A stretch of 64,000 nucleotides of DNA. Source: Actinomycetes bacterium (lineage in GTDB: Bacteria > Actinomycetota > Actinomycetes > Actinomycetales > Dermatophilaceae). The DNA is taken from contig JAEZWF010000003.1 in assembly GCA_023420415.1 (NCBI GenBank), positions 77,641 to 141,640 of the forward strand, written 5' to 3'. Below the pieces are notes generated by a model. The model saw only the letters and a program-made list of their open reading frames with translations. It was not told where the DNA came from and did no database searches. The translations under genes and the position numbers were made by a program. Positions 31,373-40,509 of this stretch are shown in pieces; positions within the stretch are counted from its first letter, which is position 1, and each line of letters begins with the position of its first letter.

Positions 31373-32580
31373 GGCTTGGCGAGCTCGCTCTCGAGGTCGT
31401 AGTCGTCGAGCCCGATGCCGGCGGTGGCGCTCGGGTCGAAGTCGGGCGCGCGGCGGCCGACCCCCAGCAGCTCGGCGATGGCGGCGACACTGCGCTCTGC
31501 CGCCCGGCCGTCGCCATAGGGGTTCACGGCATTCGCCATGGCCAGGTATGCCGCGTGGTCGTCGAGGAGCGTCTCCAGCTCGCGCCGGATGGTCGCGCCG
31601 TCGGTGCCCACCAGCCGCACGGTCCCGGCCTCGACGGCCTCGGGGCGTTCGGTCGTGTCGCGCATGACGAGCACCGGCTTGCCGAGGCTGGGCGCCTCCT
31701 CCTGCACGCCACCGGAGTCGGTGAGGACGACCGTCGCGCAGGCCAGGGCGTGGGCGAACTGGTGGTAGTCGAGGGGCTCGGTCAGCGTCACGTTGTCCAG
31801 GTCGCCGAGCAGCGGTTCGATGACGTCGCGCACGACCGGGTTGCGGTGCATGGGCAGCAGCACCATGAGGTCCGGCCGTTCCACGGCGAGGTCACGGATC
31901 GCGGTCATCGACTCGACCATCCGTGGCCCCCACGACTCGCGCCGGTGCGAGGTGACGAGGACGAGGTCCCGCCCGACGCGTGCCTCCGCCACCACCTCGG
32001 CGACGCGGGGGTCGGTGAACTCGACCGGTTGGGCGGTGGTCCACCGCAGGGCGTCGATGACGGTGTTGCCGGTGACCGGGACCATCGACGGGGTGATTCC
32101 CTCGCGCAGCAGGTTGGCCTTCGAGGTCGCCGTGGGCGCCAGGTGCAGGGCCGCGAGCGGTGCCGTGAGGCGCCGGTTGGCCTCCTCGGGGAAGGGGGAG
32201 TGGACGTCGCCGGTGCGCAGGCCGGCCTCGAGGTGCACCACGGGGATGCGTTCGTAGAACGCGGCCAGCCCGGCGGCCAGCACGGTGGTCGTGTCGCCTT
32301 GCACCACAACGACATCGGGCCGGGCCTGCTGGAACAACGCGGAGGTCGCCAGGACCGTCCGGGCGGTGATGTCGGCCAGCGTGGCACCGGGCGACATGAG
32401 GTCGAGGTCGTGGGCGGGCCGGATGCCGAACAGCGAGTTGACCTGGTCGAGCATCTCGCGGTGCTGTCCGGTCACGGCCACGATCGGCTCGACGCGGTCG
32501 TCGGCCTCGAGCGCGGCAACCAACGGCGCCATCTTGATGGCCTCGGGGCGGGTGCCGTAGACGGTCATGACACGGTGCAT
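31369..32580 (-). CDS. wecB: UDP-N-acetylglucosamine 2-epimerase (non-hydrolysing)
   Basis: WecB interconverts UDP-GlcNAc and UDP-ManNAc. The 403-residue protein begins with the family motif VYGTRPEAIKMAPLV and shows VTGQHREMLDQ, VVQGDTTTVLA, HLEAGLRTGD and the C-terminal TDSGGVQEEAPSLGKP that binds the UDP group, followed by RDTTERPEAVEAGT. All family landmarks are intact. An AAGGAGG ribosome site precedes the ATG, 13 bases after the wecC stop. It supplies ManNAc to WecC and the flanking dehydrogenase acts on a related sugar. Confidence 0.94.
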   Translation of the reverse strand: MHRVMTVYGTRPEAIKMAPLVAALEADDRVEPIVAVTGQHREMLDQVNSLFGIRPAHDLDLMSPGATLADITARTVLATSALFQQARPDVVVVQGDTTTVLAAGLAAFYERIPVVHLEAGLRTGDVHSPFPEEANRRLTAPLAALHLAPTATSKANLLREGITPSMVPVTGNTVIDALRWTTAQPVEFTDPRVAEVVAEARVGRDLVLVTSHRRESWGPRMVESMTAIRDLAVERPDLMVLLPMHRNPVVRDVIEPLLGDLDNVTLTEPLDYHQFAHALACATVVLTDSGGVQEEAPSLGKPVLVMRDTTERPEAVEAGTVRLVGTDGATIRRELETLLDDHAAYLAMANAVNPYGDGRAAERSVAAIAELLGVGRRAPDFDPSATAGIGLDDYDLESELAKP

Positions 32581-32593
32581 GGGAGTTCCTCCT

Positions 32594-33853
32594 TCAGCGC
32601 CAGGCGCCGCGGGTGTCGACGAGCTGCCGACCCCGCAGGTCGCCCATGGTGATCGAGCGGAATGCCAGGTGGTCGACCAGCAGCACCACGACGTCGGCCT
32701 CCTGCACGGCCTGGTCGGTGGGCGTCAGCTCGACGTTCGAGAGCTCGGCCAGCTCGGCCGGCAGGGTGTCCACGTGGGGTTCGACCGCGAGGATCCGCGC
32801 CTCGGGCCGTTCGGTTGCGAGCGTCTGGGTGATGGCCAGTGCCGGGGACTCGCGCAGGTCGTCGATGTCGGCCTTGAAGGCGAGCCCCAGGCAGGCGACG
32901 GTGGCGCCGGCCCCACCTGGGCGGCCCGCCGCGGCGAGGGCTGCGTCGATCTTGTCCAGCACCGTCCGCGGCCGGGCGTCGTTGGTCTCGCGCGCCGCCC
33001 GGATCAGGCGCGCCTGCTGCGGGGCGGCGGCGACGATGAACCACGGGTCGACAGCGATGCAGTGCCCGCCCACGCCGGGACCCGGCTGCAGGATGTTGAC
33101 CCGCGGGTGGTGGTTGGCCATCGAGATGACCTCCCACACGTCCAGGCCGATCTCCTCGCAGATCTCGGCCAGCTCGTTGGCGAAGGCGATGTTGACGTCG
33201 CGGAACGCGTTCTCGGTCAGCTTGGCCATCTCGGCGGACTTCGCGTCGGTGAGGACGATCTCGCCGGTCACGAACGTCCGGTAGACCTCGGCGGCCCGGG
33301 TCGCGCACTCGGGAGTGATGCCGCCGACGACCCGGTCGTTGGAGAAGATCTCGACCATGATGCGCCCGGGGAGCACGCGCTCGGGGCAGTGCGCCAGGTG
33401 GACGTCGGGTATGCCGCCCATGTGCGGCAGCTTGAGGTCCGGGCGCAGGTCGGAGATCCACTCCGAGATCTGCCAGGTGGTGCCGGGAGGTGACGTCGAC
33501 TCCAGGATGATGACCTCGCCACCGGTGAGCTGCGGCGCGATCGCTTCGGTCGCGGCCCGCACGTACTTCAGGTCGGGCTCGTGGTCGCCCTTGAACGGAG
33601 TGGGGACGGCGATGAGGTAGACGGACGCGGGTGGCGTCTGCGTGGTTGCGGTCAACAGGCCCTGTGACACCGCGGAGGCGATGGCCTCGTCGAGGTTGGG
33701 CTCGACGATCGGGACCCGTCCCGCGTTGATCTCCGAGACGATCCGCTCATTGACGTCGACCCCGATGACCTTGCGGCCGTGGCGGGTCAGGGCCGCGCAG
33801 GTCGGAAGACCTATGTAGCCGAGACCGATGACGGCGATTGCGTCGTCGAACAT
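32594..33853 (-). CDS. wecC: UDP-N-acetyl-D-mannosamine dehydrogenase
   Basis: The 419-residue enzyme oxidises UDP-ManNAc to UDP-ManNAc-uronate. Features are GLGYIGLPTCAALTRHG, AVPTPFKGDHEPDL, LESTSPPGTT, AHCPERVLPGR and the active-site Cys motif GPGVGGHCIAVDPWFIV, the CIAVDPWFI form being typical of WecC; GLAFKADIDDLRESPA marks the C-terminal domain. A GGGAG ribosome site precedes the ATG at 33853. The upstream glycosyltransferase frame overlaps its start by 43 bases. Confidence 0.92.
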   Translation of the reverse strand: MFDDAIAVIGLGYIGLPTCAALTRHGRKVIGVDVNERIVSEINAGRVPIVEPNLDEAIASAVSQGLLTATTQTPPASVYLIAVPTPFKGDHEPDLKYVRAATEAIAPQLTGGEVIILESTSPPGTTWQISEWISDLRPDLKLPHMGGIPDVHLAHCPERVLPGRIMVEIFSNDRVVGGITPECATRAAEVYRTFVTGEIVLTDAKSAEMAKLTENAFRDVNIAFANELAEICEEIGLDVWEVISMANHHPRVNILQPGPGVGGHCIAVDPWFIVAAAPQQARLIRAARETNDARPRTVLDKIDAALAAAGRPGGAGATVACLGLAFKADIDDLRESPALAITQTLATERPEARILAVEPHVDTLPAELAELSNVELTPTDQAVQEADVVVLLVDHLAFRSITMGDLRGRQLVDTRGAWR

Positions 33854-35025
33854 CCGTGAACTCCCATGGTGGTTGGTGGGTCGTGGGGGATGGCGCCCGT
33901 CCGCCCGGAGGACCGTTCGGCGAGCTCGTTGATGTGGCGCACGAAGTCACGACCGATGACGTTCCAGTCGTAGTTCTCGCGCACGTAGGCGTGACCGGCC
34001 CGGCCCATGGCCTCGCGGCGTGCCGGGTCGGTGGCGAGGTCCATGAGGGCCGCCGCGGTGGCCTCCGCGTCGCCGAACGGCACGACCACCCCGCAACCGG
34101 ACTCCTGCACGAGCTCGGCCGCGAGCGGCAGCGGGGTGGTGACCACGGGTATGCCGCGGCCCATGTACTCGATCACCTTGGTCGGCATCGAGTGCCGGTA
34201 GTTCGGCCGGTCCTCCAGAAGGGACAACCCGGCGAGCGCCCCGTCGAGCATCGGCAGCGCCTGCGCACTCGGGACGAAGCCGTGGTGCCGCACGTGGCCG
34301 AAGGTGACCGCCCGCTGCAGCGTCTCCGCGGTGCGGTCGTCCCGCGCGGTGCCGATGACCTCCACGGACAGGGAACCGCGCGTGGCCTCCGAGACCAGCC
34401 GGCCGGCATTCACCAGCGTGGCCGCGCCCCGCGCCATGGTGACCGAGCCGAGGTAGACGGCCCGCGTGCTGCCGGGCGCAGGGACGTCCTCGGGCACCCG
34501 CACGGTGTTGGGGACGACGACGTGGTCGTGGGTGAAGCGTTCGGCGTACGCGTACTCGGCGAGGATCAGCTCGTGGCGGCGCTCGGCGCGGCGCTCGATG
34601 GCCCGCACGGCCCGGGCCATCATGCCCCGTGCACCGCCGGGCACCCAGCTCTTGGTCTCGATGGCTGCCGCAGTGTCCTCGTGCACGTCCCAGACGAGGT
34701 TGTCCAGGCGCAGACCCGTTGCGGCTGCGACGATCTCGGGGTCGTGGACGAGCACGACGTCGTGGTCCGGCCCCTCGTGGGCCAGCAACCGCCGGACGGC
34801 ACGGAAGGCCTGGCCGCGCACGCGGCCGTGGGCGTGGGGCAGGTCGAGGTGGCGCAGGCTCGTGGTGTCGGGGAGGTGCAGGCCGTGCGCGGAGAACGGC
34901 GCGGCATACGACACCTCCACCCCCGCATCGAGCAGGGCACCGATCTGGCGGTGCCGGATGCGGGCGTCCTCCGGGTGGTGCACGACGGTGACGACGAGCG
35001 CGTTGTGGGGCCGCACGACGCTCAC
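33811..35025 (-). CDS. glycosyltransferase, GT-B fold (GT4-like)
   Basis: The 404-residue protein looks like a GT4-type enzyme: an N-terminal domain with the VVHHPEDARIRHRQIGALLD start, a donor-binding domain with AVYLGSVTMARGAATLV, then FVPSAQALPMLDGALAGLSL and SMPTKVIEYMGRGIPVVTTP, the E-x-x-x-x-E-like region that holds the nucleotide sugar. The GTG at 35025 overlaps the stop of the exporter ATPase gene (GTGA). Its long C-terminal tail overlaps wecC. Donor and acceptor sugars cannot be predicted. Confidence 0.85.
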   Translation of the reverse strand: MSVVRPHNALVVTVVHHPEDARIRHRQIGALLDAGVEVSYAAPFSAHGLHLPDTTSLRHLDLPHAHGRVRGQAFRAVRRLLAHEGPDHDVVLVHDPEIVAAATGLRLDNLVWDVHEDTAAAIETKSWVPGGARGMMARAVRAIERRAERRHELILAEYAYAERFTHDHVVVPNTVRVPEDVPAPGSTRAVYLGSVTMARGAATLVNAGRLVSEATRGSLSVEVIGTARDDRTAETLQRAVTFGHVRHHGFVPSAQALPMLDGALAGLSLLEDRPNYRHSMPTKVIEYMGRGIPVVTTPLPLAAELVQESGCGVVVPFGDAEATAAALMDLATDPARREAMGRAGHAYVRENYDWNVIGRDFVRHINELAERSSGRTGAIPHDPPTTMGVHGCSTTQSPSSVSAT

Positions 35026-35846
35026 CTCGCCGGCTTCCGGTGTGACTGCTCGTACGCGCGCACGACCTCGTCGGTGGGGCCGTCCATGAGGAGTCGGCCC
35101 TGGTCCATCCACAGCACCCGGTCGCACGACTCGCGGATCGCGGCGTTGGAGTGGCTGACCAGGAAGACCGTGCTGGCCTCCTTGCGGATCTCGGCGATCC
35201 GGTCGCGGCTGCGGGCCTGGAAGTCCGCGTCACCGGTAGCGAGTGCCTCGTCGATCATGAGGATGTCCGGCACCGCGGCGGTGGAGATCGCGAACCGCAG
35301 CCGGGCGCCCATGCCGGAGGAGTAGGCACTCATCGGCAGGTCGACGAAGTCACCGATGCCGGAGAAGTCGACGATGTCGTCGTAGCGCTCGCGCACCTCG
35401 CGTGGCGTGAGGCCGAGGGCCAGCCCGCCGATCATCACGTTGCGCGCACCCGTGAGGCCGGTGAGCAGCACGGCGTTGATCCCGAGCAGGGAGGGCCGTC
35501 CAGCGGCCCACACGCGCCCGCCCGCGGGCGGGATGAGCCCGGCGATGGCGCGCAGCAGCGTGCTCTTGCCCGACCCGTTGCGTCCGATGATCCCGACCGC
35601 TTCGCCGTGGTTGACGACGAACGACACGTTCTTGACCGCGTGCACCTTGCGGACCGAGCTCACCGGACTGCGACGACGCAGCAGGCGCTCGACCAGGGGC
35701 AGGTCGCCGGTGGTGGCGGTGCCCTGCTTCTTGGCGCCGAAGACGGTGTAGACGATGTCGAGCTCGGAGCAGATCACGCTGGGCGTGGGCGTCCCGGACG
35801 TCACCTCGGGCCCCCCGGTTGCCACGGCGGACTCAGTCGCTGCCAT
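35022..35846 (-). CDS. polysaccharide exporter ABC ATPase (Wzt/TagH-like)
   Basis: The 274-residue ATPase energises export of a lipid-linked polysaccharide. It has an Ala/Thr-rich lead of about 25 residues, Walker A GRNGSGKST, the signature YSSGMGARLRFAI, Walker B DILMIDEALATGDADFQ and the switch histidine VSHSNAAI; the linker VVNHGEAVGIIGRNG and the IDEALATGD phrase are typical of Wzt/TagH ATPases. There is no long C-terminal carbohydrate-binding domain, so it is the simple TagH-like form. It overlaps the permease gene by 14 bases. Confidence 0.9.
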   Translation of the reverse strand: MAATESAVATGGPEVTSGTPTPSVICSELDIVYTVFGAKKQGTATTGDLPLVERLLRRRSPVSSVRKVHAVKNVSFVVNHGEAVGIIGRNGSGKSTLLRAIAGLIPPAGGRVWAAGRPSLLGINAVLLTGLTGARNVMIGGLALGLTPREVRERYDDIVDFSGIGDFVDLPMSAYSSGMGARLRFAISTAAVPDILMIDEALATGDADFQARSRDRIAEIRKEASTVFLVSHSNAAIRESCDRVLWMDQGRLLMDGPTDEVVRAYEQSHRKPAR

Positions 35847-36744
35847 AGCGACCCTCCCCGCGCCAGAAGAAGACCAGGCCCCCCACGAACAGCACGACCC
35901 CCCACACCGCGGCGGCGATCCAGCTCGACCACTGCAGGGTGTACTGGTCCATCAGCGCCTCACGCGAGATCGTCATCCCGACGGCCAGCGGCTGGAACAG
36001 CAGGATCGCGCTGACGAGACCGTGTCCCGCGTAGTGCGGGATGCTGAAGAACACCCCGGAGACGTAGCGCGCCAGCCGCACTCCGACCGGCACGAGGTTG
36101 TTGGTGTCGCGGGCGGCGTTGACGATCCGCGCGAGGAAGAACGTCAGACCGAGGTTGATGAGCGTCACGAGGAACAACGCCAGGGGAAAGAGCAACCAGT
36201 GCAACGAGAACGGCTCGCCGGTGAGGGGGATCATCACCAGCAGCACCGCGAAGGCCGGCAGGTTGGTGAGGAACTGGGTCAGCGTCACCGAGATCGGCAG
36301 CACTGCCCGGGGGAACCGCAGCGCCCGCACGAGGCCGATGCTGGCCGTGATGGCCTTGGCGCCGGCGGTGAGGCAGGAGGCCGTGTAGCCGAAGATGAAG
36401 ATGCCGATCGTGAGGAACGCGATGTAGTTCTCGGTGCCACCGCGGGTCTTCAGCAGCAGGCCGAAGATCAGGTAGTACGACCCCACGAGCAGCAGCGGGT
36501 TGATGACCGCCCACGCCTGGCCCAGGTAGTTGTTCTGGTTCGCGGCATACGCCTGCGCCGACGACAGGTGCCACACGAGGTGGCGGAAGTGCCAGACCTC
36601 CTTGAGGTACCCGAACAGCGGGGGCCGCACGCCCAGCTCCTCCAGGCCGCTGGAGTGGGCGAGCCGCTCGGCCTCGGCCGGTGGCACCGGCACCGGTGCG
36701 AACCGCTCCAGTGCCTCGGCCACGGGGTTCTCGGTCGTCGTCAT
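35833..36744 (-). CDS. polysaccharide exporter ABC permease (Wzm/TagG-like)
   Basis: The 303-residue membrane protein has a soluble lead of about 60 residues, then six hydrophobic segments; the phrase NYLGQAWAVINPLLLVGSYY is a hallmark of the polysaccharide-exporter permease family (Wzm, TagG, RfbA). With the downstream ATPase it forms a complete two-component exporter. The start overlaps the stop of the upstream glycosyltransferase gene (ATGA). It probably moves the polymer made by the surrounding transferases to the cell surface. Confidence 0.9.
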   Translation of the reverse strand: MTTTENPVAEALERFAPVPVPPAEAERLAHSSGLEELGVRPPLFGYLKEVWHFRHLVWHLSSAQAYAANQNNYLGQAWAVINPLLLVGSYYLIFGLLLKTRGGTENYIAFLTIGIFIFGYTASCLTAGAKAITASIGLVRALRFPRAVLPISVTLTQFLTNLPAFAVLLVMIPLTGEPFSLHWLLFPLALFLVTLINLGLTFFLARIVNAARDTNNLVPVGVRLARYVSGVFFSIPHYAGHGLVSAILLFQPLAVGMTISREALMDQYTLQWSSWIAAAVWGVVLFVGGLVFFWRGEGRYGSD

Positions 36745-38507
36745 GAGGCGGCCTCGTAGATCTGCCGGTAGGACCGTGCCGCCGCCGACCAGGTCAGGTG
36801 GGTGCGCACGTGGGCCCGCGCGTCCTCGCCGAGCTCCTTGCGCCCGGCCGGGTCGTCCATGAGCTCGCGCACCGCGGTGGCGAGCGCGGTGGCGTCGGCG
36901 GCGGGCACGAGCACCCCACGACCGTCGGACAGCAGCTCACGGATCGGGGGGAGGTCGCTGCCGACCACGGGCACGCCCAGCCCCATGGCGGTCACCGGCT
37001 TCAGCGGTGCGACGAGCCGCGTCACGGGCGTCCGCCGGCGGGGCAGGGCGAAGACGTCCAGCGCGGCGGTGTGGTCGCGGCTCAGCTCGTGGGGGACCCG
37101 GCCGGTCAGGATGAAGCGGGTGCGGCTGGTGCGAGCGTGCGCGGCGGCCAGCGTGGTGAGGTCGTCCAGGGCGGGACCGTCGCCGACGACGAGGACGACC
37201 AGTCGCTCGCTGTCGACGAGGGCGCCGGCTTCGAGCAGCACGTCGATGCCTTCGTAGTCGTTGAGCGTCGAGACGGTGCCGACGACGACGTCGTCGGGCC
37301 CGATGGCCAGCCGTTCGCGAACGCCATCGCGGTCAACTGGGTTGTCCACATGATCGTCAGGCACGCAGTTTCCGACGACATGGATGGCGCCCGGGTCGAT
37401 GCCGCGCGCCACGATGTCGTCGCGCATGCTCTGCGAGAGGGTGACCACGGCGGTCGCCTCACGCATGCACCGCGTCTCGGTGGCCCGTGTCCACCCGTAG
37501 AAGTCGCTGTCGGCGCGGCCACCGCGCGTCCGCCACGTGTCCTCGAGGAAACCGCGCACCTCGTAGACCACGGGCAGGCCCAACCGCGCCCCCGCGACCA
37601 GCGCGGCCTGCGCGTTCACGTGCTTGGAGTGGGCGTGCAGCACCGACGCGCCCACGCGAGCCGCGAGCGCAGCCGCCGACGCGGCATACGCCTCGAGCAG
37701 CTCGTCGGGGCGTCCGAGCGGGAGTCCGCGCCGCAGGGTGCGGTGGTGCGGGACGCCGTCGACCGTGACGAACGGCTCGGCCGCGAGCCGGCCCTGCGCC
37801 ACCGGAAACCCCGGAGGCGTGCAGACGTGGACGTCCAGGCCGGCGGCCTGCTGTGCCCCGACGATGCCTCGGGTGCGCAGGGTGTAACCCGCCTGCACCT
37901 CGGGAAGGGAGTTGGTGACGAGGTGGACGACGCCACCTGCGGACCCGGCGCGCGCGGTCACCCGAGGTCGCGGGGTGTCGAGGACGTTGCCCTGCAACAC
38001 CGCTCGTTCACCTGCGAGCCACCGACGATGCACGCCAGCCAGGGGCGAACGGTCACCCACCAGCGCCTGCTGGGCGCGCGAGACGTCGCCCGCGGCATAC
38101 GCGAGGTATGCCGCCGTGCCCCCGCGCGCGGGCGCGCTCACCGATGAGGGCAGCGCCTCGCCGGTGGCAGCCGCGGCGGCGAGCAACCGGCCCGCGTGCC
38201 GCCCACGTGCCCCGGAGAGCTCGGCCCGGAGCGCACGTCGCGACCGTTCGCGCTCGCCAGCGGCGGCCGACGCGACCACGGACAGGGGGCCGCGCGCCCG
38301 ACGGCCGACCACGCTCGCGACCCGGCGTGGCAGCAGACGGCTGCCCACCCACGCGGCCTGCCACGGGTTGCGCGCCAGCTGGAGCCCGGCCACGCTCGCC
38401 GCGACCGGCAGGTTCCTCAGCAGTCGACGTGGCAGCGACGGGATGTCACCGGCTGTTCGCCTTCCCGTTGCCTGTGCGGTGCCGGCGCCGTCCAATGGGG
38501 ATGCCAC
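36741..38507 (-). CDS. glycosyltransferase, GT4-like with long N-terminal region
   Basis: The 588-residue protein carries a GT-B transferase from about residue 200: VVHLVTNSLPEVQAGYTLRT, SVLHAHSKHVNAQAALVAGA, VTLSQSMRDDIVARG, VGTVSTLNDYEGIDVLLEAG and the C-terminal PVTAMGLGVPVVGSDLPPI, as in GT4 enzymes. The first about 190 residues are Arg/Ala-rich and match nothing I know. The start is uncertain: GTG at 38507 is used; the frame is open to 38720, but that part overlaps the divergent glycosyltransferase. It begins the minus-strand polysaccharide operon. Confidence 0.8.
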   Translation of the reverse strand: MASPLDGAGTAQATGRRTAGDIPSLPRRLLRNLPVAASVAGLQLARNPWQAAWVGSRLLPRRVASVVGRRARGPLSVVASAAAGERERSRRALRAELSGARGRHAGRLLAAAAATGEALPSSVSAPARGGTAAYLAYAAGDVSRAQQALVGDRSPLAGVHRRWLAGERAVLQGNVLDTPRPRVTARAGSAGGVVHLVTNSLPEVQAGYTLRTRGIVGAQQAAGLDVHVCTPPGFPVAQGRLAAEPFVTVDGVPHHRTLRRGLPLGRPDELLEAYAASAAALAARVGASVLHAHSKHVNAQAALVAGARLGLPVVYEVRGFLEDTWRTRGGRADSDFYGWTRATETRCMREATAVVTLSQSMRDDIVARGIDPGAIHVVGNCVPDDHVDNPVDRDGVRERLAIGPDDVVVGTVSTLNDYEGIDVLLEAGALVDSERLVVLVVGDGPALDDLTTLAAAHARTSRTRFILTGRVPHELSRDHTAALDVFALPRRRTPVTRLVAPLKPVTAMGLGVPVVGSDLPPIRELLSDGRGVLVPAADATALATAVRELMDDPAGRKELGEDARAHVRTHLTWSAAARSYRQIYEAAS

Positions 38508-38607
38508 ATTGGCGCCGGGTGCGGGTGTCACCCTTCGAACGTTGCAGGCGTCTGCGGAACAGACGGTCTGCGAATTGCTAACGTCAGTCGAACAGAGGGC
38601 AAAGTCT

Positions 38608-40491
38608 GTGGTGAACGCGCGGCAGCGGCTGCGGGCCGATGTGGGCCGGGCGCGGGTTGCGGCAGCGCGAGCGGCTCGCGACCCGATGGCCCGTGCCGAC
38701 CTGCCCCGCAAGCTGCGCAAGGAGATCGGGCGGAGGCTGCCGCAGGTGCGCTTCGCCCGGCTGCGGGTCGACCTGCCCGTGCCCGAGCTGCCGCCCGGGC
38801 CAGTGGCCCGTCCGGGCGTGACGGCAGCGGTGATCCTCGACGACTTCAGCCAGCTCGCCCTCGGCTACGAGTGGCGCCAGGTGGTGGTGACGCCGGAGGC
38901 GTGGCGCGCCCAGCTGACCGATGCGCGTCCCGACCTGCTTTTCGTCGAGTCGGCCTGGAACGGCAACGGTGGCGCGTGGCGGCTGGCGATGACCGGCGCG
39001 GGCGCACCGTCGACCGAGCTGCGCGCGCTCGTGGACTGGTGTCGCGCCCAAGGCGTCCCGACGGTGTTCTGGAACAAGGAGGACCCGCCCAACTACGACG
39101 CGTTCATCGGGACGGCGGCGCTGTTCGACCACGTCTTCACGGTGGATGCCGGCCGGCTGCCGGACTACCGGCGCGACCTGGGCCACGACCGGGTCGGACT
39201 GCTGCCCTTCGGTGCCCAGCCGCGCATCCACACGCCCGTGCGGCTCGGCGGCGGCCGCACCCGTGAGGCCGCGTTCGCGGGCAGCTACTTCGCCGACAAG
39301 CACGACGAACGCCGACGCCAGATGGAGTACGTCCTCGAACCCGCCATCCCGCTCGGGCTCGAGGTGTTCTCCCGGATGGCCGGTCGCGACGCCCGCTACC
39401 AGTTCCCGCGCCAGTACGCCCGATCCCTCGTCGGCAGCCTGCCGTACCGGCGGATGCTGGGCGCCTACACGGCATACAAGGTGTTCCTCAACGTCAACTC
39501 CGTCGTCGACTCCCCGACGATGTGCGCGCGCCGGCTCTTCGAGCTGTCGGCCGCGCAGACGCCGGTGCTGACCGGGCCGGCGCGGTCGGTCGAGCCGTTC
39601 TTCGGTGACACCATCCGGGTCACCCGCGATGCCGGGCAGACCGAGCGTGAGCTGCGCGCCCTGCTGCAGCACGCGGAGTACCGCGACCGGCTCGGGCTGC
39701 GCGCCCACCGCCGGGTCTTCGACGAGCACCTCTACGAGCACCGCGTCGACCGGGTGCTCGAGGCCGTCGGGGTGCCGAGCCCCCCTCGCGACCGGAGCAT
39801 CTCAGCAGTCGTGCCGACGATGCGACCCGACCAGGTCGGGCACGTGCTGGGTTTCGTTGCGGCACAGGCTCATTCGGACCTCGAGCTGGTGCTGGTGACC
39901 CACGGGTTCGAGGCCGACCGCGACAAGGTGCGCGCGCAGGCCGAGGAGGCCGGGGTGGACTTCGGCCGGGTCGTGCTCGTGGACCAGCCCGCGGACCGGA
40001 CCCTCGGTGCCGTGATGAACGCCGGCGTCACCGCCGCCTCCGGCCGTTACGTCGCCAAGATGGACGACGACAACGGGTATGCCGCGCACTACCTGAGCGA
40101 CCTCGTCCGCGCCTTCGACTACACCTCGGCGAGCGTGGTGGGGAAGTGGGCGCACTACGCGCACCTCACGGCGACCGGTGCGACGCTGCTGCGCTTCCCG
40201 GATGCCGAGCACCGTTATGTCGACCTCGTGCAGGGAGGGACGCTGCTGCTGGAGCGCGACCTGGCGGCACGGCTCGGCTTCGAGGACCTGCCGCGCCGGG
40301 TCGACACCACCTTCCTGGAGAAGGTGCGACGCGAGGGCGGGCGGGTCTACTCGGCCGACCGGTTCAACTTCGTGTCCGTGCGCGCCAGCACGCCCGACGG
40401 CCACACCTGGCCCATCTCCGACGTCGAGCTGCTGGCTCGACGCGGCCGGCTCGTCTTCCACGGCGACCCGACCGAGCACGTCACCGTCTGA
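38608..40491 (+). CDS. two-domain glycosyltransferase: CgeB-like GT-B fused to GT2
   Basis: The 627-residue protein joins two domains. Residues about 60-390 resemble CgeB-type transferases (FVESAWNGNGGAWR, VFWNKEDPPNYDAF, DHVFTVDAGRLPDYR, EAAFAGSYFADKHDERRRQM). From about residue 395 there is a GT-A/GT2 domain (ISAVVPTMRPDQVGHVL, LELVLVTHG, AVMNAGVTAASGRYVAKMDD with the metal-binding acidic DDD). The product may add two sugars in sequence. The tandem GTG GTG at 38608 and 38611 behind GAGGG is the likely start. It is divergent from the minus-strand operon and followed after 18 bases by another transferase. Confidence 0.82.
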   Translation: MVNARQRLRADVGRARVAAARAARDPMARADLPRKLRKEIGRRLPQVRFARLRVDLPVPELPPGPVARPGVTAAVILDDFSQLALGYEWRQVVVTPEAWRAQLTDARPDLLFVESAWNGNGGAWRLAMTGAGAPSTELRALVDWCRAQGVPTVFWNKEDPPNYDAFIGTAALFDHVFTVDAGRLPDYRRDLGHDRVGLLPFGAQPRIHTPVRLGGGRTREAAFAGSYFADKHDERRRQMEYVLEPAIPLGLEVFSRMAGRDARYQFPRQYARSLVGSLPYRRMLGAYTAYKVFLNVNSVVDSPTMCARRLFELSAAQTPVLTGPARSVEPFFGDTIRVTRDAGQTERELRALLQHAEYRDRLGLRAHRRVFDEHLYEHRVDRVLEAVGVPSPPRDRSISAVVPTMRPDQVGHVLGFVAAQAHSDLELVLVTHGFEADRDKVRAQAEEAGVDFGRVVLVDQPADRTLGAVMNAGVTAASGRYVAKMDDDNGYAAHYLSDLVRAFDYTSASVVGKWAHYAHLTATGATLLRFPDAEHRYVDLVQGGTLLLERDLAARLGFEDLPRRVDTTFLEKVRREGGRVYSADRFNFVSVRASTPDGHTWPISDVELLARRGRLVFHGDPTEHVTV

Positions 40492-40509
40492 AAGGCAACC
40501 GAACCTCCC

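Noticed and set aside
37912..38607. Upstream extension of the CgeB-GT2 gene
   Set aside because: It overlaps the divergent glycosyltransferase gene, is Arg/Pro-rich, and a GTG pair behind GAGGG gives a normal start.
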